DNA of 64,000 bases. Origin: Embleya scabrispora DSM 41855 (GTDB taxonomy: Bacteria; Actinomycetota; Actinomycetes; Streptomycetales; Streptomycetaceae). The position numbers were made by a program, and so were the translations under genes. Position 1 is the stretch's first letter, and each line of letters begins with the position of its first letter. Shown here piece by piece: positions 26,919 to 37,108 of the stretch. The stretch spans positions 288,018-352,017 of the forward strand of contig NZ_KB889686.1 in assembly GCF_000372745.1 (NCBI RefSeq). Reading direction: 5' to 3'. A model generated the notes under the pieces. The model did no database searches and was not told the DNA's origin. It was given only the letters and a program-made list of their open reading frames with translations.

Positions 26919-27347
26919 TCAGGCCAGCGAAGCCGTCAGGGTGATCTCGGTACCCGGCGAAAGCAGCCTGGAGATCGGGCAGTTCTGCTTGGTGACATCT
27001 GCGATCTCGAGGAACTCCGACTTGTCGATCCCGGCGGCCACGACGGTGCTCTCCAGGTCGATTCGGGTCACCGTCGGGGCACCCTCGACCTGGACCAGGT
27101 GCACCTTGGCCGTGCTGTCCACCGAGGTCGCCGGGAAGCCCGCGTCGCCCAGGCCCTTGGCCAGGGCCATCGAGAAGCAGCCCGCGAGCGCCGCGCCGAT
27201 CAGTTCCTCGGGGTTGGTGCCCTCGCCCTCCTCGAACCGGGACTTGAACGAATAGGCACCCTCCAGGCCGCCCTTGCCGGTGCGGATGGTGCCGGCGCCC
27301 TCGAGGATGGTGCCCTGCCACTGAGCCGTCGCGCTACGAATAGTCAT
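26919..27347 (-). CDS. OsmC-family peroxiredoxin
   Basis: 142 residues, the normal length. Redox-active Cys57 in AALAGCFSMAL and Cys123 in KQNCPISRLL, with Glu in NPEELIGAAL, are all present. OsmC/Ohr proteins reduce organic hydroperoxides using a dithiol cycle in the cytoplasm. The N-terminus (RSATAQWQGTILEGAG) is closer to OsmC than to Ohr. It stands alone, between a methyltransferase and an efflux gene, so osmotic or oxidative-stress control is inferred from the family only. Confidence 0.9.
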   Translation of the reverse strand: MTIRSATAQWQGTILEGAGTIRTGKGGLEGAYSFKSRFEEGEGTNPEELIGAALAGCFSMALAKGLGDAGFPATSVDSTAKVHLVQVEGAPTVTRIDLESTVVAAGIDKSEFLEIADVTKQNCPISRLLSPGTEITLTASLA

Positions 27348-27558
27348 GGGGCGATGCTAGTACCGTGACGCGCGCCGGCCGGTCAGGCACCCGTTCGCGA
27401 GCCCCGCGTCGGACGTCGGGCGCGACTCCGGGACGCGCGACGCCGCCCCGGAACGGATCCGGGGCGGCGCGGCGCCTGGCAGGATCGACCGCCGGCCCTA
27501 CCTGCGGCGCCGACCTGCGACGTCCGCGAGATCTACGACGCCGGCAAGTCTGTGCCGC

Positions 27559-29130
27559 CTACAAGGTCTGCGACGCCTGCGCGTCGACCCCCGCCGGCGT
27601 CCCGAGGTCGGGCCGGGTCTCCGGCGTACCGACCCGCCCCGTACCGCCCTGCCCCGTCCCCGCGTTCGCCACCGCCTCGGCGGAGCTCATCGAGCCCTTG
27701 CCCTTCGGCATCAGCAGTATCGCGAACAGCAGCGCGACCGCGCCCAGGCACGCGGCGGACAGGAACGCGTCGTGATTGACCGCCAGTTGCGCCTCGCGGA
27801 TGCGATGCCCGTTGTCTCCGGCCGCGGCCATGTCGTCGGCGAAGCCGCTGTACGCGATGGTCGCGACCACCGCCAGGCCCAGCGCGCCGCCCGCCTCCTG
27901 GCTGGTGTTGATCAGGCCCGCGCCCATGCCCGCCTCCTCCTCGCCGATCCCGACGAACGCGGCGATCTGCAGGGTCACGAAGCACATGCCGCAGCCGAGG
28001 CCGAGCGCGATGAACGCGGGCAGCACGTCCACCGGATAGCTGCCGTCGACCGGTGCACGCCACAGCAGCAACAGTCCCACCGTGGTGATCGCCAGGCCCG
28101 CGATGAGCACCGGCCGGGCGGCCACCTTGGTGATCAGCCCCGAGGCGACGCCCGCGCCGATGGCCACACACACCGCGAGCGGCACGTACGCGAAGCCCGC
28201 CCGCAGCGGCGTGTAGTCGTACACCTGCTGCATGAACAGGCTCGCGAAGAAGAACATGGCGCCGAACATGCCGAACACCAGGATCGCGGAGAGGTTCGCG
28301 GTACGCATCGTGGCCAACCGGAAGACCCGCAGCGGCAGGATCGGCGATGCCGCTCGCGCCTCGATCACCACGAACGTGGTGAGCAGCACGAACACACAGC
28401 TCAGGCTCACGATGGTGCGGGCGGTGGCCCAGCCGACCGTGGTGGCCTCGCCCAGGGTGAAGATCAGCAGCAGCAGGCCGCTGGTCAAGGTGATCGCGCC
28501 GGCCAGGTCGAACGGCCGACCGCGCTCCTCGGCCACGCTCTCCGGCAGCACGCGCGGCGCGAGTACGGCCACGCCCAGGCCGATCGGCACGTTGATCCAG
28601 AAGATCCACTCCCACCCGGGCCCGTCGGCCAGTACGCCGCCCAGGATCACGCCCAGGATCGACGCGATGCCGGCCAGTGAGCCCCAGATGCCCAGTGCCT
28701 TGTTGCGTTCGGCGCCCTCGGCGAAGGTGTTGGTGAGGATGGACAGCGCGGCGGGCGCGATCATCGAGGAGCCGAGGCCCTGGAAGCCGCGCGCGGTGAT
28801 CAGCATGGTGCCGTTCTGGGCGAGACCGGAGGCCAGCGAGGCCAGCGCGAACACCACGAAGCCCGCTTGGAGCAGGCGGCGGCGGCCGAAGGTGTCGGCG
28901 AGGCGCCCGCCGAGCAGCAGGAAGCCGCCGAGCACGGTGCCGTACGCGGTGACGATGTAGTTCTGGCTGACCTCGGACATGTCCAGGCCGTCCTTGATCG
29001 ACGGCAGTGCCAGGTTCACGATCGACACGTCGAGGAACACCATGAACTGGCCCAGGCACAGGAAGGCCAGAATCGCCCCGGTGCCGACGCCGGGTCCTGA
29101 TCGGCTCGGGGCCGAGTCGGTGGCAGACAT
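27559..29130 (-). CDS. DHA2-family drug:H+ antiporter (EmrB/QacA type, 14 TM)
   Basis: 523 residues from ATG 29130 with AGGAG seven bases upstream (a GTG directly before is less well placed). About 14 membrane segments. MFS motif A GGRLADTFGRRR and the FLDVSIVNLALPSI motif of the first segment (motif D1) are clear, and LVGILGG-type motif C occurs as ASILGVILGGVLAD. Exports hydrophobic drugs or metabolites by proton exchange. The C-terminal 40 residues are Gly/Thr-rich. It is divergent from an ECF sigma factor across 543 bp. Confidence 0.9.
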   Translation of the reverse strand: MSATDSAPSRSGPGVGTGAILAFLCLGQFMVFLDVSIVNLALPSIKDGLDMSEVSQNYIVTAYGTVLGGFLLLGGRLADTFGRRRLLQAGFVVFALASLASGLAQNGTMLITARGFQGLGSSMIAPAALSILTNTFAEGAERNKALGIWGSLAGIASILGVILGGVLADGPGWEWIFWINVPIGLGVAVLAPRVLPESVAEERGRPFDLAGAITLTSGLLLLIFTLGEATTVGWATARTIVSLSCVFVLLTTFVVIEARAASPILPLRVFRLATMRTANLSAILVFGMFGAMFFFASLFMQQVYDYTPLRAGFAYVPLAVCVAIGAGVASGLITKVAARPVLIAGLAITTVGLLLLWRAPVDGSYPVDVLPAFIALGLGCGMCFVTLQIAAFVGIGEEEAGMGAGLINTSQEAGGALGLAVVATIAYSGFADDMAAAGDNGHRIREAQLAVNHDAFLSAACLGAVALLFAILLMPKGKGSMSSAEAVANAGTGQGGTGRVGTPETRPDLGTPAGVDAQASQTL

Positions 29131-29673
29131 CACAAATCTCCTAAGCCATGCGGAATCGGGCGAGCGAGGGACCGGGCGCCCGGCCGATCACGCTGTCGGT
29201 GCCCCGAGTTCGTTCGTCTTCGGTCTTCGGTCTTCGGTGCTCGGTCTTCGGTGTCGGGTCTTCGGCGTTCGAGAGCGGCCCCGGCGTCGCCGGAACGGCC
29301 GCTGAACACCACCGGGCGCGGAGTCGTGCCGGGCGGCTGCGAAACCGGCGGGTCGTACCCTCCGCACCGGTTCCGCCCCCGGCCACAGCGGCCGGCGCTC
29401 GTTCGTCACCGCATTGACGGATCTCGCCGGCCGAATGTGACCACCCACCGGCACCGATTTCTTCGACGTGGTCCCCCACCCCCGACCTCGGCGCGGAAGC
29501 ACCCCCGGCATGCCCGCCGTCCCGGCACTCGCGCCGCCGCCCCACCCCGTCCCGCCGGCCCACGCCCACCACCCCACGCCGCCCCGCGGTGTCACATCGA
29601 TCGCGCCGCTTACGTCAGGGAACCGAGAGTCGCGCCAACGACCGAGACGCGACCGGACGACGGGATGAGGCCG
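29131..29673. other. Intergenic region between efflux gene and ECF sigma gene
   Basis: 543 bp without a gene I can support. It contains the TCTTCGG heptamer array (29217-29265). The part from 29400 to 29600 is Pro-codon-like CCCC/CGCC sequence but has no start or codon periodicity that convinces me. Promoters for both divergent genes are expected here. Confidence 0.5.
29217..29265. repeat. TCTTCGG heptamer array
   Basis: Exact TCTTCGG units start at 29217, 29224, 29231, 29245 and 29259; the two intervening 7-mers (29238 and 29252) are diverged. The array covers 49 bp on a strict 7-bp register. It lies 87 bp upstream of the efflux gene. Slippage-prone; regulatory role unknown. Confidence 0.65.
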
Positions 29674-30558
29674 ATGAACGAGCACGACTTTCTGGCGGAA
29701 CGCTTCGAGGCGCACCGCGGCCACCTGTCGGCCGTCGCCTATCGGATGCTCGGCTCGCTGACCGAGGCGGACGACGCCCTGCAGGAGACCTGGCTCAAAC
29801 TCAGCCGCTCCGACCCGGACGAGGTGGACAATCTGGCCGGCTGGTTGACCACGGTGGTCGGTCGGGTCTGCCTGGACATGCTGCGCTCACGCCGCTCCCG
29901 CGGCGAGGAGCCGCTGGACGCGCAGGTGCACATCCCCGACCCGATCATCGCCGGCATGCCCGACGCCGACCCCGAGCACGCGGTACTCCTGGCCGACTCG
30001 GTCGGTCTGGCGCTCCTGGTGGTGCTGGAGACGCTCGCGCCCGCCGAGCGGCTGGCCTTCGTTCTGCACGACCTGTTCGCGGTGCCCTTCGACGAGATCG
30101 CGCCGATCGTGGACCGTACGCCCGCCGCGGCCCGGCAACTCGCCAGCCGCGCGCGCCGACGCGTCCAGGGAGCCGCGCCCTCGCCGGACGGCGACCTCGC
30201 CGTGCAGCGCGAGGTGGTCGACGCGTTCCTGACCGCCGCCCGCGGTGGCGACTTCGACGCGCTCGTCGCGGTGCTCGACCCGGACGTGGTGGCCCGTGCC
30301 GACGGCGGCGCGCTGCGCCCGAGCGGTGTGATCCGAGGCGCGGAGCAGGTGGCCGGACAGGCGCTCACCTTCGCGCGGTTCGCCGCGGTGGCCCGGCCCG
30401 CACTCGTCAACGGTACGGCCGGCATCGTGTCGGTGGCCGCCGGGCAGCCGATGTCGGTGCTGGCCTTCACGATCGTGCGGCGCCGGATCGTCACCATCGA
30501 CATCCTGGCCGACCCGCAACGCCTGAACCGGCTCGACCTGACGGTGCTCGCGAGCTGA
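29674..30558 (+). CDS. ECF sigma factor with SnoaL-like C-terminal domain (SigJ/ECF41 type)
   Basis: 294 residues from ATG 29674; ATG 29665 is equally possible. Region 2 (HLSAVAYRMLGSLTEADDALQETWLKL, given here only by its ends at about 14-40) and WLTTVVGRVCLDMLRSR are diagnostic of the SigJ/ECF41 groups. Region 4 (FDEIAPIVDRTPAAARQLASR) follows at about 145. The last 110 residues form a SnoaL-like domain (VLDPDVVARADGG) that in this group controls sigma activity in cis, replacing an anti-sigma factor. The usual partner carboxymuconolactone-decarboxylase gene is absent; the divergent efflux gene may be a target. Confidence 0.87.
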   Translation: MNEHDFLAERFEAHRGHLSAVAYRMLGSLTEADDALQETWLKLSRSDPDEVDNLAGWLTTVVGRVCLDMLRSRRSRGEEPLDAQVHIPDPIIAGMPDADPEHAVLLADSVGLALLVVLETLAPAERLAFVLHDLFAVPFDEIAPIVDRTPAAARQLASRARRRVQGAAPSPDGDLAVQREVVDAFLTAARGGDFDALVAVLDPDVVARADGGALRPSGVIRGAEQVAGQALTFARFAAVARPALVNGTAGIVSVAAGQPMSVLAFTIVRRRIVTIDILADPQRLNRLDLTVLAS

Positions 30559-30568
30559 CCGTCCGTGA

Positions 30569-32113
<1,545 letters not shown>

Positions 32114-32121
32114 CGGTGCGA

Positions 32122-32147
32122 CGGCGCGACCTCGACGGGTCGCGCCG
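32122..32147. terminator. Hairpin terminator after guaB1
   Basis: CGGCGCGACC (32122-32131) pairs with GGTCGCGCCG (32138-32147): a perfect 10-bp stem with a 6-nt loop, nine bases after the stop. No T-tract. Confidence 0.6.
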
Positions 32148-32230
32148 CCTCGTCCGGTCCGGCGCGCGCCCTCGTGACACCCGCCTCACCCGGCCGGCAA
32201 ACGGTTTGACGAGTGCGGAACACTTTTGCC

Positions 32231-32770
32231 ATGCCCACCGCCGCACGCAGCACGCAGACCTGGACGATCGCCCCGCGCGCGGTCGACTCGCCCGAGGCGC
32301 TCGCGCTGCTGCGCGCGTACTTCGTCGAGGTCAGCGACCGCTACTACCGGCTGCACGAGGGCCGGGACTCGACCCCGACCGAGATCGAGGAGGGCCTCGC
32401 CGACGCGCCGAGCGACCATCTCGCGCCGCCGCAAGGACTCTTCCTGATCGGCAGGTACGGCACCGAGCCGGCCGCGTGCGCGGGGCTGCTGCTGCGGGAC
32501 GGGCACACGGCGGAACTGACCCGCGTGTTCGTGCGACCGGACCTGCGCGGCACCGGCGGCGGGCGACTCCTGATGGCCGCCGTCGACGACGCCGCCCGCG
32601 CCGTGGGTGTGACCCGGATCGTGCTGGACACCCGCCTCGACCTGATCGAGGCCCGCACCCTGTACACCAGGACGGGTTACGTCGAGGTGCCGGCGTACAA
32701 CGACGGCAAGTACGCCGAGATCTGGTACGCCAAGGACCTGGCAGCAGCCGATCGGCCCGATGCGACCTGA
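32231..32770 (+). CDS. GNAT-family N-acetyltransferase
   Basis: 179 residues from ATG 32231; GTG 32213 is the alternative. Acetyl-CoA motif A VFVRPDLRGTGGGRLLM and motif B ARTLYTRTGYVEVPAYN are complete. The tract EVSDRYYRLHEGRDSTPTE near the N-terminus is seen in a common actinobacterial group of GNATs. It stands 117 bp after guaB1, separated by a hairpin, and 74 bp before the AbiEii-type gene, so it may be cotranscribed with the latter. The substrate is unknown. Confidence 0.85.
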   Translation: MPTAARSTQTWTIAPRAVDSPEALALLRAYFVEVSDRYYRLHEGRDSTPTEIEEGLADAPSDHLAPPQGLFLIGRYGTEPAACAGLLLRDGHTAELTRVFVRPDLRGTGGGRLLMAAVDDAARAVGVTRIVLDTRLDLIEARTLYTRTGYVEVPAYNDGKYAEIWYAKDLAAADRPDAT

Positions 32771-32844
32771 GTCGGCGGGACGTGGCGACATCCGGCGGCG
32801 CGATGCCGCGACCCGAGGACGGCTACGACGAACGGAAGCGGCCG

Positions 32845-34167
32845 ATGACCGACAGCGGCGAGCGCAAGACCTGGCGGACCATGGGATGGGGGCCGTGGGA
32901 CGACGAGGGCCTGCCGTCCGAGCCGTTGGACGATCAGACCCGCGAGCAACGCGAGTTGCCTCGGACACTGGTGTCCGTGGGTGACCCCGGGGTGCGCCAA
33001 CGGCCGGTCTTCGACCCCGCGTTGAAGCAGTACGGCAGCGCGATGCGGGCCGGTGAACCGCAGTTCGCCTCGCCCGGAGTCGCCGAGCGCTGGCACACCG
33101 CCCGCCGGCGCGCCGTCGACCACGTGTTGGCGACGGTGGCCGAGTCGCCCTGGGCCGCACACCTGGTGCTGCGCGGGAGCATGCTGCTCCGGGCCTGGTA
33201 CGGGCCGGCCGCCCGCGAGCCCGGCGACCTCGACTTCGTCGTGGTGCCGGCCACCTGGGAACTGGTCGAACCGCGCACCGACCGGATGTTCGCCGACATC
33301 GCCCGCGACGCGGACGCCCGCTCGCGTGCGGCCGGAGGCGTGCGGATCGACGCGGCCGGCGCGGTCGACGACGAGATCTGGACCTATGACCGGGTGCCCG
33401 GGCGACGTCTGGTGCTGCCGTGGCGGGCGGACGGGTTGCCGTCGGGCATCGTGCAACTCGACTTCGTCTTCAACGAGTCGCTTCCCTCGGCGGCCGAGTA
33501 CACGGACGTGCCGCGCGGGGACGGCTCCGGGGCGCACCGCATCCTGGCGGCGACCGCCGAGCAGTCGCTGGCCTGGAAACTGCTGTGGCTGCTCTCCGAC
33601 TCCTACCCGCAGGGCAAGGACCTCTACGACGCGGTGTTGTTGGCCGAGTCGACGCCGCTGCGGGCCGAACTCCTGCACCGGACGCTGGTCGCCGGCGAGC
33701 CGCACTGGGCCGGGCGACGCATCTCGGCCGGCACGTTCGTCGACCAGGACGCCGACTGGGACGAGTTCGTCAAGGAATACCCGGACGTGCACGGCGCCGC
33801 AGAGGAGTTCATGGGTCGCCTGCTCTCCGCGCTGGAACCGGTCTTCGCCGAGGAGAGCGCCGGACCCGCCGTCGACGGCTACGCGTGGCGCCTGCGCTGG
33901 TTGGCGCAACTGCTCCCCGAGGCACGCCGAGAGGCGGCCCGCGCGGGCATGCCCGCACTGGTGGCGTGGCTCAAGGGCCGCGCACTGGGCCTGGCCGAGA
34001 GCATCGTGATCATCCGCGAGGTGGTCGGCCCGGAGCAGTGCACACCCGAACAGGCGGCCGACGCGTACGTCGCCCAACTCCCGTACACATCCGGCGAACT
34101 CGGCTACTACACGCGCAACCCCGGCGTGATCGGGGACGCACTCGCGGCGCTGCGGGACCAGGTCTGA
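32845..34167 (+). CDS. AbiEii/AbiGii-type nucleotidyltransferase, orphan
   Basis: 440 residues from ATG 32845; ATG 32803 is an alternative. The DNA-polymerase-beta-like core has LRGSMLLRAWYG (Gly111, Ser112) and PGDLDFVVV (Asp128, Asp130), the metal and nucleotide site, then WKLLWLLSDSYPQGKDLYDAVLL, typical of AbiEii/MenT toxins. Relatives transfer nucleotides to tRNA ends or other targets. It has 80 extra N-terminal residues and a C-terminal region of about 150 residues. No AbiEi antitoxin gene adjoins; a 442-residue unknown gene follows. Confidence 0.82.
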   Translation: MTDSGERKTWRTMGWGPWDDEGLPSEPLDDQTREQRELPRTLVSVGDPGVRQRPVFDPALKQYGSAMRAGEPQFASPGVAERWHTARRRAVDHVLATVAESPWAAHLVLRGSMLLRAWYGPAAREPGDLDFVVVPATWELVEPRTDRMFADIARDADARSRAAGGVRIDAAGAVDDEIWTYDRVPGRRLVLPWRADGLPSGIVQLDFVFNESLPSAAEYTDVPRGDGSGAHRILAATAEQSLAWKLLWLLSDSYPQGKDLYDAVLLAESTPLRAELLHRTLVAGEPHWAGRRISAGTFVDQDADWDEFVKEYPDVHGAAEEFMGRLLSALEPVFAEESAGPAVDGYAWRLRWLAQLLPEARREAARAGMPALVAWLKGRALGLAESIVIIREVVGPEQCTPEQAADAYVAQLPYTSGELGYYTRNPGVIGDALAALRDQV

Positions 34168-34195
34168 CCGCACCGGTCGTGCACCCGCGCCCGAG

Positions 34196-34245
34196 GGATG
34201 CCCGTGTGGGCTCGGCGGATGCCCGCGTGGGTGGGCGGATGCCCG
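34196..34245. repeat. GGATGCCCG x3 at about 20-bp spacing
   Basis: GGATGCCCG at 34196, 34217 and 34237, in the 177-bp gap between the AbiEii-type gene and the next gene. The spacing is about two helical turns, so cooperative binding sites are conceivable; slippage is also possible. Confidence 0.45.
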
Positions 34246-34344
34246 CGCGAGCCCGACGGACGCTCGCGCGAGTCGGTACGTCGGCGTCGGCCACCCGCGT
34301 GCCGGTCGACGCGCGCCCGTCCACCCACCGCACCGGAGGATCCC

Positions 34345-35673
34345 GTGAACAGCATCGACCCGTCCGTGGTCCGGGCCGTCTTCACCCTGGCCGACCCCGC
34401 CCTGGCGCCGGCCCTGGTACAGCGGCTCGGCACCGAACTCGTCCCGGCGCTGCGGGTGATGGCCATCGTGCCGACGGCTCTGACCGACGCGGTGCGCGCC
34501 TCGGGCCAGGCCGAACTGATCGCCGCGATCGAGGGGTGCGAGGCGCGCGACGCGCGCGGAACACGCGTCGGCCGGCCGATGCCGACCGCCGCGCCACCAC
34601 TCTCGCTGCCGGCCTTCGCCGGAGCGCGACCCGATCGGGCCGCCGCCGAGGACCCGGTCGAACGGGCCGCCCGCGGCGACCTGACCGCCGCCGAGGTGGA
34701 CGCCCTCCTCGACCTGGACGATCCGCATGTGGACGCCCGGCTGTTCGCCGGCTCGCTGCTGTCCGACGCGGAACGTGCCCGGCTGCTGGCGGGCGTTCGC
34801 CGCGACGGCACGCGAGGTCCGGTACCCGGCCCGCTCACGACCCTGTTGTGGGAAGCCGAACTGGGCCGCTGCGCCGCGTGGCTGGTGGTCGGGATGACCT
34901 CGGGCGATCCCGAGGTGGCCCGGGTCGTGGTCAACCGGCTGCCGTTGCGCACCGAGGCCGGTCGGTTGCGGGTGGTGGTCGGGGTGTGGACACGATACGG
35001 CCGTACCCCGGCCCGGCGGTTGCCGGCCGAGGCCGACTTTCCCGCCGACTCGCGCGAACGGATCGAGGACGCCTTCGCCCGGCGTGACGGCCTGGCCGTG
35101 CTCGGCGCGCGGCTGAGCGCCGAGGAGGACCCCGAACGGGTCGTGGCGTACCTGCGCGACGGCGAGGACCAGGAACAGCGCGAGCGGGTCGATGCCATCC
35201 TGGCCGATGGCGGCGACATCCCGTGGGCGGAACTGCTGCGCTCGCACCGGGCCGCCGCGCTACCCGACCCGCTGCACACCCGTCTCGCCGAACTCCCGGA
35301 CTGTCCACACGAGTTGTCGGTCGCGCTGCTGGCCCGGGGATTGCCCGAGCAGGCCCGAAACGAGCGGCCGTGGCTGCACGAGGCGCTGGCCCACGGCCGA
35401 CTGTCCGGCGCCGACCTGCTGCGGTACGCCCGCCCCGCCCCGGTGGTGCTGTCGATACTCGCCGGCACCGACGACCGGACCTCACCCGAGTGGTGGGCCT
35501 CGGGCGCACCCCGTGCCGAGGCGGACGCGCTGGTCGACGAGTACCTGGGCGGCAACGCCGAGGCGTGGATCGTGGCGCTGCGCCTGTTCCCGGAGTTCGC
35601 CGGCACGATCGTGGAACTGCTGGCCACCGCCCGCGCGGTGGCCGCCGGCCGGAGCGGGTCAGCGACCGAGTGA
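34345..35673 (+). CDS. Hypothetical protein, 442 residues, helical repeats
   Basis: Starts at GTG 34345 with GGAGGA at 34335-34340, a clear ribosome site. Largely helical, Leu/Ala/Arg-rich, with recurring ALLDLDDPHVDARLFAGSLL-like units that suggest a HEAT-like scaffold. No membrane segment, signal or catalytic motif. Its position behind the AbiEii-type gene, with a 177-bp gap, raises the possibility of a partner or antidote, but nothing in sequence proves this. The end overlaps the convergent gene at 35659 by 15 bp. Confidence 0.6.
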   Translation: MNSIDPSVVRAVFTLADPALAPALVQRLGTELVPALRVMAIVPTALTDAVRASGQAELIAAIEGCEARDARGTRVGRPMPTAAPPLSLPAFAGARPDRAAAEDPVERAARGDLTAAEVDALLDLDDPHVDARLFAGSLLSDAERARLLAGVRRDGTRGPVPGPLTTLLWEAELGRCAAWLVVGMTSGDPEVARVVVNRLPLRTEAGRLRVVVGVWTRYGRTPARRLPAEADFPADSRERIEDAFARRDGLAVLGARLSAEEDPERVVAYLRDGEDQEQRERVDAILADGGDIPWAELLRSHRAAALPDPLHTRLAELPDCPHELSVALLARGLPEQARNERPWLHEALAHGRLSGADLLRYARPAPVVLSILAGTDDRTSPEWWASGAPRAEADALVDEYLGGNAEAWIVALRLFPEFAGTIVELLATARAVAAGRSGSATE

Positions 35674-36009
35674 GCCACCCGCCGGCGCCGGCGCCGGGGC
35701 CGAACCGGCGAACAGCGAGTCGGCCGCGCCGGTGGACGCCTCGTCCGGGTCGTCGTCCGGCTCCTCGTGCTCGACCGCGTCGCGATCCTCGCCCGGCATG
35801 GCGTCGAAGCCGAGCAGGTCCAGTTGGGTGGGGCCGGTGGCACGGCCGGTCGCCTCCGCTGCCGGTGTCCACGACCCCCGGCAGGAGATCGGTGCGTCGT
35901 CGGCGCGAGCGTGGCCGGGATCGTCGTGGCGCCAGACCGCGTGCGTCTCGGTCACCGCGACGCGGCGACCGCACACGCCGCAGGTGCCTCGTGGCCGATG
36001 CGTGTTCAT
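35659..36009 (-). CDS. Small zinc-ribbon-like hypothetical protein
   Basis: 116 residues from ATG 36007-36009. The N-terminal 45 residues carry CGVCGRRV and later VWRHDDPGH and SCRGSW, so two to three Cys and two His could bind one zinc ion. The rest is Asp/Glu/Ala/Pro-rich and probably disordered. Similar short proteins with RPRGTC and AVWRHD motifs are common in actinobacteria, without known role. Its 3' end overlaps the convergent 442-residue gene by 15 bp. Confidence 0.65.
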   Translation of the reverse strand: MNTHRPRGTCGVCGRRVAVTETHAVWRHDDPGHARADDAPISCRGSWTPAAEATGRATGPTQLDLLGFDAMPGEDRDAVEHEEPDDDPDEASTGAADSLFAGSAPAPAPAGGSLGR

Positions 36010-36331
36010 GTCCCCATGATGTCCGATCGGGCGGACAACGGCCGGTTCGCGCCGCCCGGGGCAGCCGGCGCCTGTGTGCGGTGGACAACGGCGGTTCCAC
36101 GGCGGGTCGGCGCCCGAGGGCGGGCGGCGCGGGAAGAGTCGTGGGCGCGGATCGGTCACATTCGTGGGTTGTGATCCGTCATGAGTGTGTCGGGCGGCAG
36201 CGAGCCGCCGAGGACGAGCCGACGAACAACGAGCCGAACGGACCGGCAGCGGCACTGCGGTGGCAGTGCCGCCGTGCCCGGGGGCACCCCGCCGCGGCCG
36301 AGGTCGGCAGAACGCGAAATCGGAGCACACC
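36010..36331. other. Intergenic region upstream of hemerythrin paralogue B
   Basis: 322 bp between divergent genes. It contains the hairpin at 36250-36271; no gene is supported. The stretch around 36165-36180 (CATTCGTGGGTTGTGATC) is comparatively AT-rich and is the likeliest promoter position for the hemerythrin gene. Confidence 0.45.
36250..36271. promoter_or_regulatory. GC hairpin in the leader of hemerythrin paralogue B
   Basis: CGGCACTGC (36250-36258) pairs perfectly with GCAGTGCCG (36263-36271) with a GGTG loop, 60 nt before the start. The position matches the hairpin before paralogue A, though the sequences differ. Confidence 0.4.
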
Positions 36332-36991
36332 ATGACCGGCAAGACCTTCAAGAACGACATGTCGATGATGTACGCGTTCCATGACGCGCTTCGTCGGGAG
36401 CTGGGGCAGATCGCCAGGGTCACCGCCGAGGCGACCGACGACCCGCGTCAGGTCCTCCAGGCGGCGCTGGGCTGGGAACTGTTCAAGCGCTACCTGCACG
36501 TCCACCACGGCGCCGAGGACGACGTGCTGTGGCCCGCGATCCGGTCGGCCGTCCAGGACCTGCCGGACGAACTGGCCGTGATCGAGGCGATGGAGGCCGA
36601 GCACGCCATCGTCGACCCGGGCCTGAACGCCGTCGACGCCGCACTGGCCGACCGCGAATCCGGTCCGGAACGACTGGCGATGATCGTCGAGCGCCTGGTC
36701 GCCGGCCTGGGCGGACACCTCAAGCACGAGGAGGACGAGGCACTCGCGATCGTCGACCGGCACGCCACGCCGGAACTGCTCCAGCGCTTCGGCGCCGAAC
36801 ACGGGATCCGGGTCGGCAACGACAGTCCCCTGTACGTGCCGTGGTACCTGGACGGCGCCGGCGAGGACGTCGTCGCGACCGTACTCGGCCGCCTGCCCGA
36901 ACCGCTGCGCCAGGCATACCGGGACGAGTGGCAGCCGGCCTACGCCGCGCTGGACCTGTGGGGCCCCAAGCAGGGCTCCACCCGGGCCTGA
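36332..36991 (+). CDS. Hemerythrin HHE-domain protein (paralogue B)
   Basis: 219 residues from ATG 36332. Same architecture as the protein at 25080-25757: FHDALRRELG, VHHGAEDDVLWP, MEAEHAIVD and GHLKHEEDEALAI provide the di-iron His/Glu ligands, then a C-terminal extension with VPWYLDGAGEDV and YRDEWQPAYAA shared by both. The two are about half identical by eye and diverge in charge. Likely a cytoplasmic oxygen, iron or nitric-oxide-related protein. The gene is monocistronic, ended by a strong bidirectional hairpin. Confidence 0.87.
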   Translation: MTGKTFKNDMSMMYAFHDALRRELGQIARVTAEATDDPRQVLQAALGWELFKRYLHVHHGAEDDVLWPAIRSAVQDLPDELAVIEAMEAEHAIVDPGLNAVDAALADRESGPERLAMIVERLVAGLGGHLKHEEDEALAIVDRHATPELLQRFGAEHGIRVGNDSPLYVPWYLDGAGEDVVATVLGRLPEPLRQAYRDEWQPAYAALDLWGPKQGSTRA

Positions 36992-37023
36992 ACGGCCCCG
37001 CCACGAACCCGCGCCCGCCGCCC

Positions 37024-37063
37024 GGACGCGGACCGGATCGCGGCGGCGATCCGGTCCGCGTCC
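37024..37063. terminator. Strong bidirectional terminator hairpin
   Basis: GGACGCGGACCGGATCGC (37024-37041) pairs with GCGATCCGGTCCGCGTCC (37046-37063): 18 perfect base pairs with a GGCG loop. It lies between the convergent hemerythrin and SDR genes, the longest hairpin I found in the window. Confidence 0.8.
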
Positions 37064-37076
37064 CGGGTGCCCCGGG

Positions 37077-37108
37077 GGTTGTCGGCTACCAGGGTTGTCG
37101 GCTACCAG
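37077..37108. repeat. 16-bp tandem duplication at the end of an SDR gene
   Basis: GGTTGTCGGCTACCAG is present at 37077-37092 and again at 37093-37108. The second copy contains the SDR stop codon (37102-37104), so the first copy duplicates the gene end just downstream of it. Confidence 0.7.
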
